Below the pieces are notes generated by a model that ran no database searches, was not told the origin of the DNA, and was given only the letters and a program-made list of their open reading frames with translations. Shown one piece after another: positions 62,857-64,000 of a DNA stretch of 64,000 bases (position 1 is the stretch's first letter; each line of letters starts with the position of its first letter). Made by a program: the position numbers and the translations under genes. The DNA comes from JBKPNJ01 sp963695705 (GTDB taxonomy: Bacteria; Actinomycetota; Actinomycetes; Propionibacteriales; Nocardioidaceae), in assembly GCA_963695705.1 (NCBI GenBank), contig CAVOHB010000006.1, positions 372,001 to 436,000 of the forward strand. The letters are read 5' to 3'.

Positions 62857-62871
62857 TATGCTCCGCAGATG
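62857..62871 (+). promoter_or_regulatory. ptsI: Candidate leaderless promoter for ptsI
   Basis: TATGCT at 62857-62862 lies six bases before the ATG at 62869, and there is no ribosome-binding site. This is the geometry of a leaderless actinobacterial transcript. No good -35 box was found. Confidence 0.45.
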
Positions 62872-64000
62872 ACCGCAGCCCCCCGCGAGATCGTCGGAAC
62901 GCCGGTCGTGCCCGGCGTCGCCTATGGCCCCTTTCTCCGCTACGCGCCGGATGTCGACCTGGGTTCCGACGAAGGGCCCGGTGAGCTGCACGGCGAGGCG
63001 GAGGTGCAGCGGTTCACCGAAGCCGCGGACGTCGTGGCCGACCGATTGGGCGAACGGGCGCGCGCGTCCACCGGTGTTGCCGCGGAGGTACTGACCGCGA
63101 GTGTGGGTCTCGTGCGTGACCGGGGACTGCACGCGGCCGTCGCCAAGCAGATCAACGAAGGGGCGACCGCGGAGCGTGCGGTCATCGCCGCGGTCGAGCA
63201 GTTCGCCGACATGTTCACCAAGCTCGGCGGGCTGATGGCCGAGCGCGTCACCGACCTCAGGGACGTCGAACGCCGGTTGGTCGCGGAGCTACTGGGCGAA
63301 CCCGCGCCGGGGATCCCGGTGTTTGAAACGGCCAGCGTGCTGGTCGCCGATGACCTCGCGCCGGCAGACACCGCCGGACTGGACCCCACGATTGTGCTCG
63401 CGCTCGTCACACGGCTCGGCGGACCCACCAGCCACACCGCGATCATCGCCCGCCAACTCGGGCTGCCGTGCATCGTGGCCGCCGATATCTCAGGCATCCC
63501 AGACGGCTCCATGCTCCTGGTCGACGGCACGACGGGCGTCGTCACCGTCGACCCTGATCCCGACGCCGCGCAGGAGCGACTCGCCGAGGCCGACCGGCTG
63601 CGGCGCAGTACGGAGTCCTGGTCCGGCCCTGGACAGACCGCGGACGGTCACGCCGTCGCATTGTTGGCGAACGTGCAGGATGGCGCCTCGGCCCGCGAAG
63701 CCGCGCAGGAGCCCTGCGAAGGCGTGGGCCTGTTCCGCACCGAGCTGTGCTTCCTCGGTCGCGACACCGAACCGGGAGTCGACGAGCAGGCGTCGATCTA
63801 CGCCGAGGTGCTCGCCGCGTTCAGCGGACGCAAGGTCGTGATCCGGACCCTTGACGCCGGGTCGGACAAGCCGATGAAGTTCGCGGGTCTCCCCGACGAG
63901 GACAACCCCGCGCTCGGGATCCGCGGCCTGCGTATCGCCGGGCACGACAAGGGGCTGCTGACCCGTCAGCTCGATGCCGTGTCGGCCGCGGCGAAGAGCA
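62869..64000 (+). CDS. ptsI: PTS enzyme I (phosphoenolpyruvate-protein phosphotransferase), 3' truncated
   Basis: The first 377 codons of enzyme I, which takes phosphate from PEP and passes it to HPr. The N-terminal HPr-binding helical part is followed by the phospho-His motif GGPTSHTAIIARQLGLP with H189, the same number as in the E. coli enzyme. GVGLFRTELCFLG and VVIRTLDAGSDKPMKF begin the PEP-binding barrel, which is cut by the window end. Start ATG 62869 fits a leaderless message. Confidence 0.95.
   Translation, partial: MTAAPREIVGTPVVPGVAYGPFLRYAPDVDLGSDEGPGELHGEAEVQRFTEAADVVADRLGERARASTGVAAEVLTASVGLVRDRGLHAAVAKQINEGATAERAVIAAVEQFADMFTKLGGLMAERVTDLRDVERRLVAELLGEPAPGIPVFETASVLVADDLAPADTAGLDPTIVLALVTRLGGPTSHTAIIARQLGLPCIVAADISGIPDGSMLLVDGTTGVVTVDPDPDAAQERLAEADRLRRSTESWSGPGQTADGHAVALLANVQDGASAREAAQEPCEGVGLFRTELCFLGRDTEPGVDEQASIYAEVLAAFSGRKVVIRTLDAGSDKPMKFAGLPDEDNPALGIRGLRIAGHDKGLLTRQLDAVSAAAKS

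Overview
The window is GC-rich bacterial DNA with actinobacterial gene order and codon use (GTG and TTG starts, C/G-ending codons). Two core blocks frame it. Left: rpsB (3' end only), tsf, pyrH, frr, cdsA, rlmN. Right: dxr, rseP, ispG, a DUF4081-type acetyltransferase, proS, a DUF4439 gene, rimP, nusA, ylxR, infB, rbfA, truB. The same order is known from mycobacteria and other Actinomycetota. I cannot assign the organism below phylum. The window ends inside ptsI, which diverges from the HPr gene.

Between rlmN and dxr (about 5.1-39.5 kb) lies an accessory region dominated by amine and amino-acid catabolism. It holds a propionyl-CoA-synthetase-like gene, two FAD amine/amino-acid oxidoreductases, an Lrp/AsnC regulator, two aminobutyraldehyde-type aldehyde dehydrogenases, three class III aminotransferases, an amidohydrolase, a glutaryl-CoA-dehydrogenase-like gene, a complete potABCD spermidine/putrescine-type importer, a relic of a second permease gene, a saccharopine-dehydrogenase-like gene and an aldo/keto reductase. 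Read together: polyamines are imported, deaminated or oxidised to aminoaldehydes, oxidised to amino acids such as GABA, transaminated, and passed to acyl-CoA metabolism.

Inside this region (16.5-22.5 kb) is a compact minus-strand signalling operon of four overlapping genes: a receiver-only protein, two sensor kinases and a class III cyclase-receiver-LuxR fusion. The kinases have different membrane sensor halves, but their transmitter halves match over 1,329 bp. This is the most striking system in the window.

Other accessory pieces are an srsABC-like type III polyketide operon between rbfA and truB, a ribbon-helix-helix/VOC module with a good promoter, an MFS gene flanked by related long hairpins, a CapA-like lipoprotein gene and a decayed peptide-binding-protein gene. 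A family of 21-bp repeats occurs at gene ends, mainly between convergent genes; two copies carry a longer shared box.

About ten single-base frame breaks interrupt six otherwise well-conserved genes, including the normally essential dxr, and almost all lie in short homopolymers. I read these mainly as sequence errors, so the genes are described as whole units. No tRNA, rRNA, CRISPR array, intact insertion sequence or recognisable riboswitch was seen.
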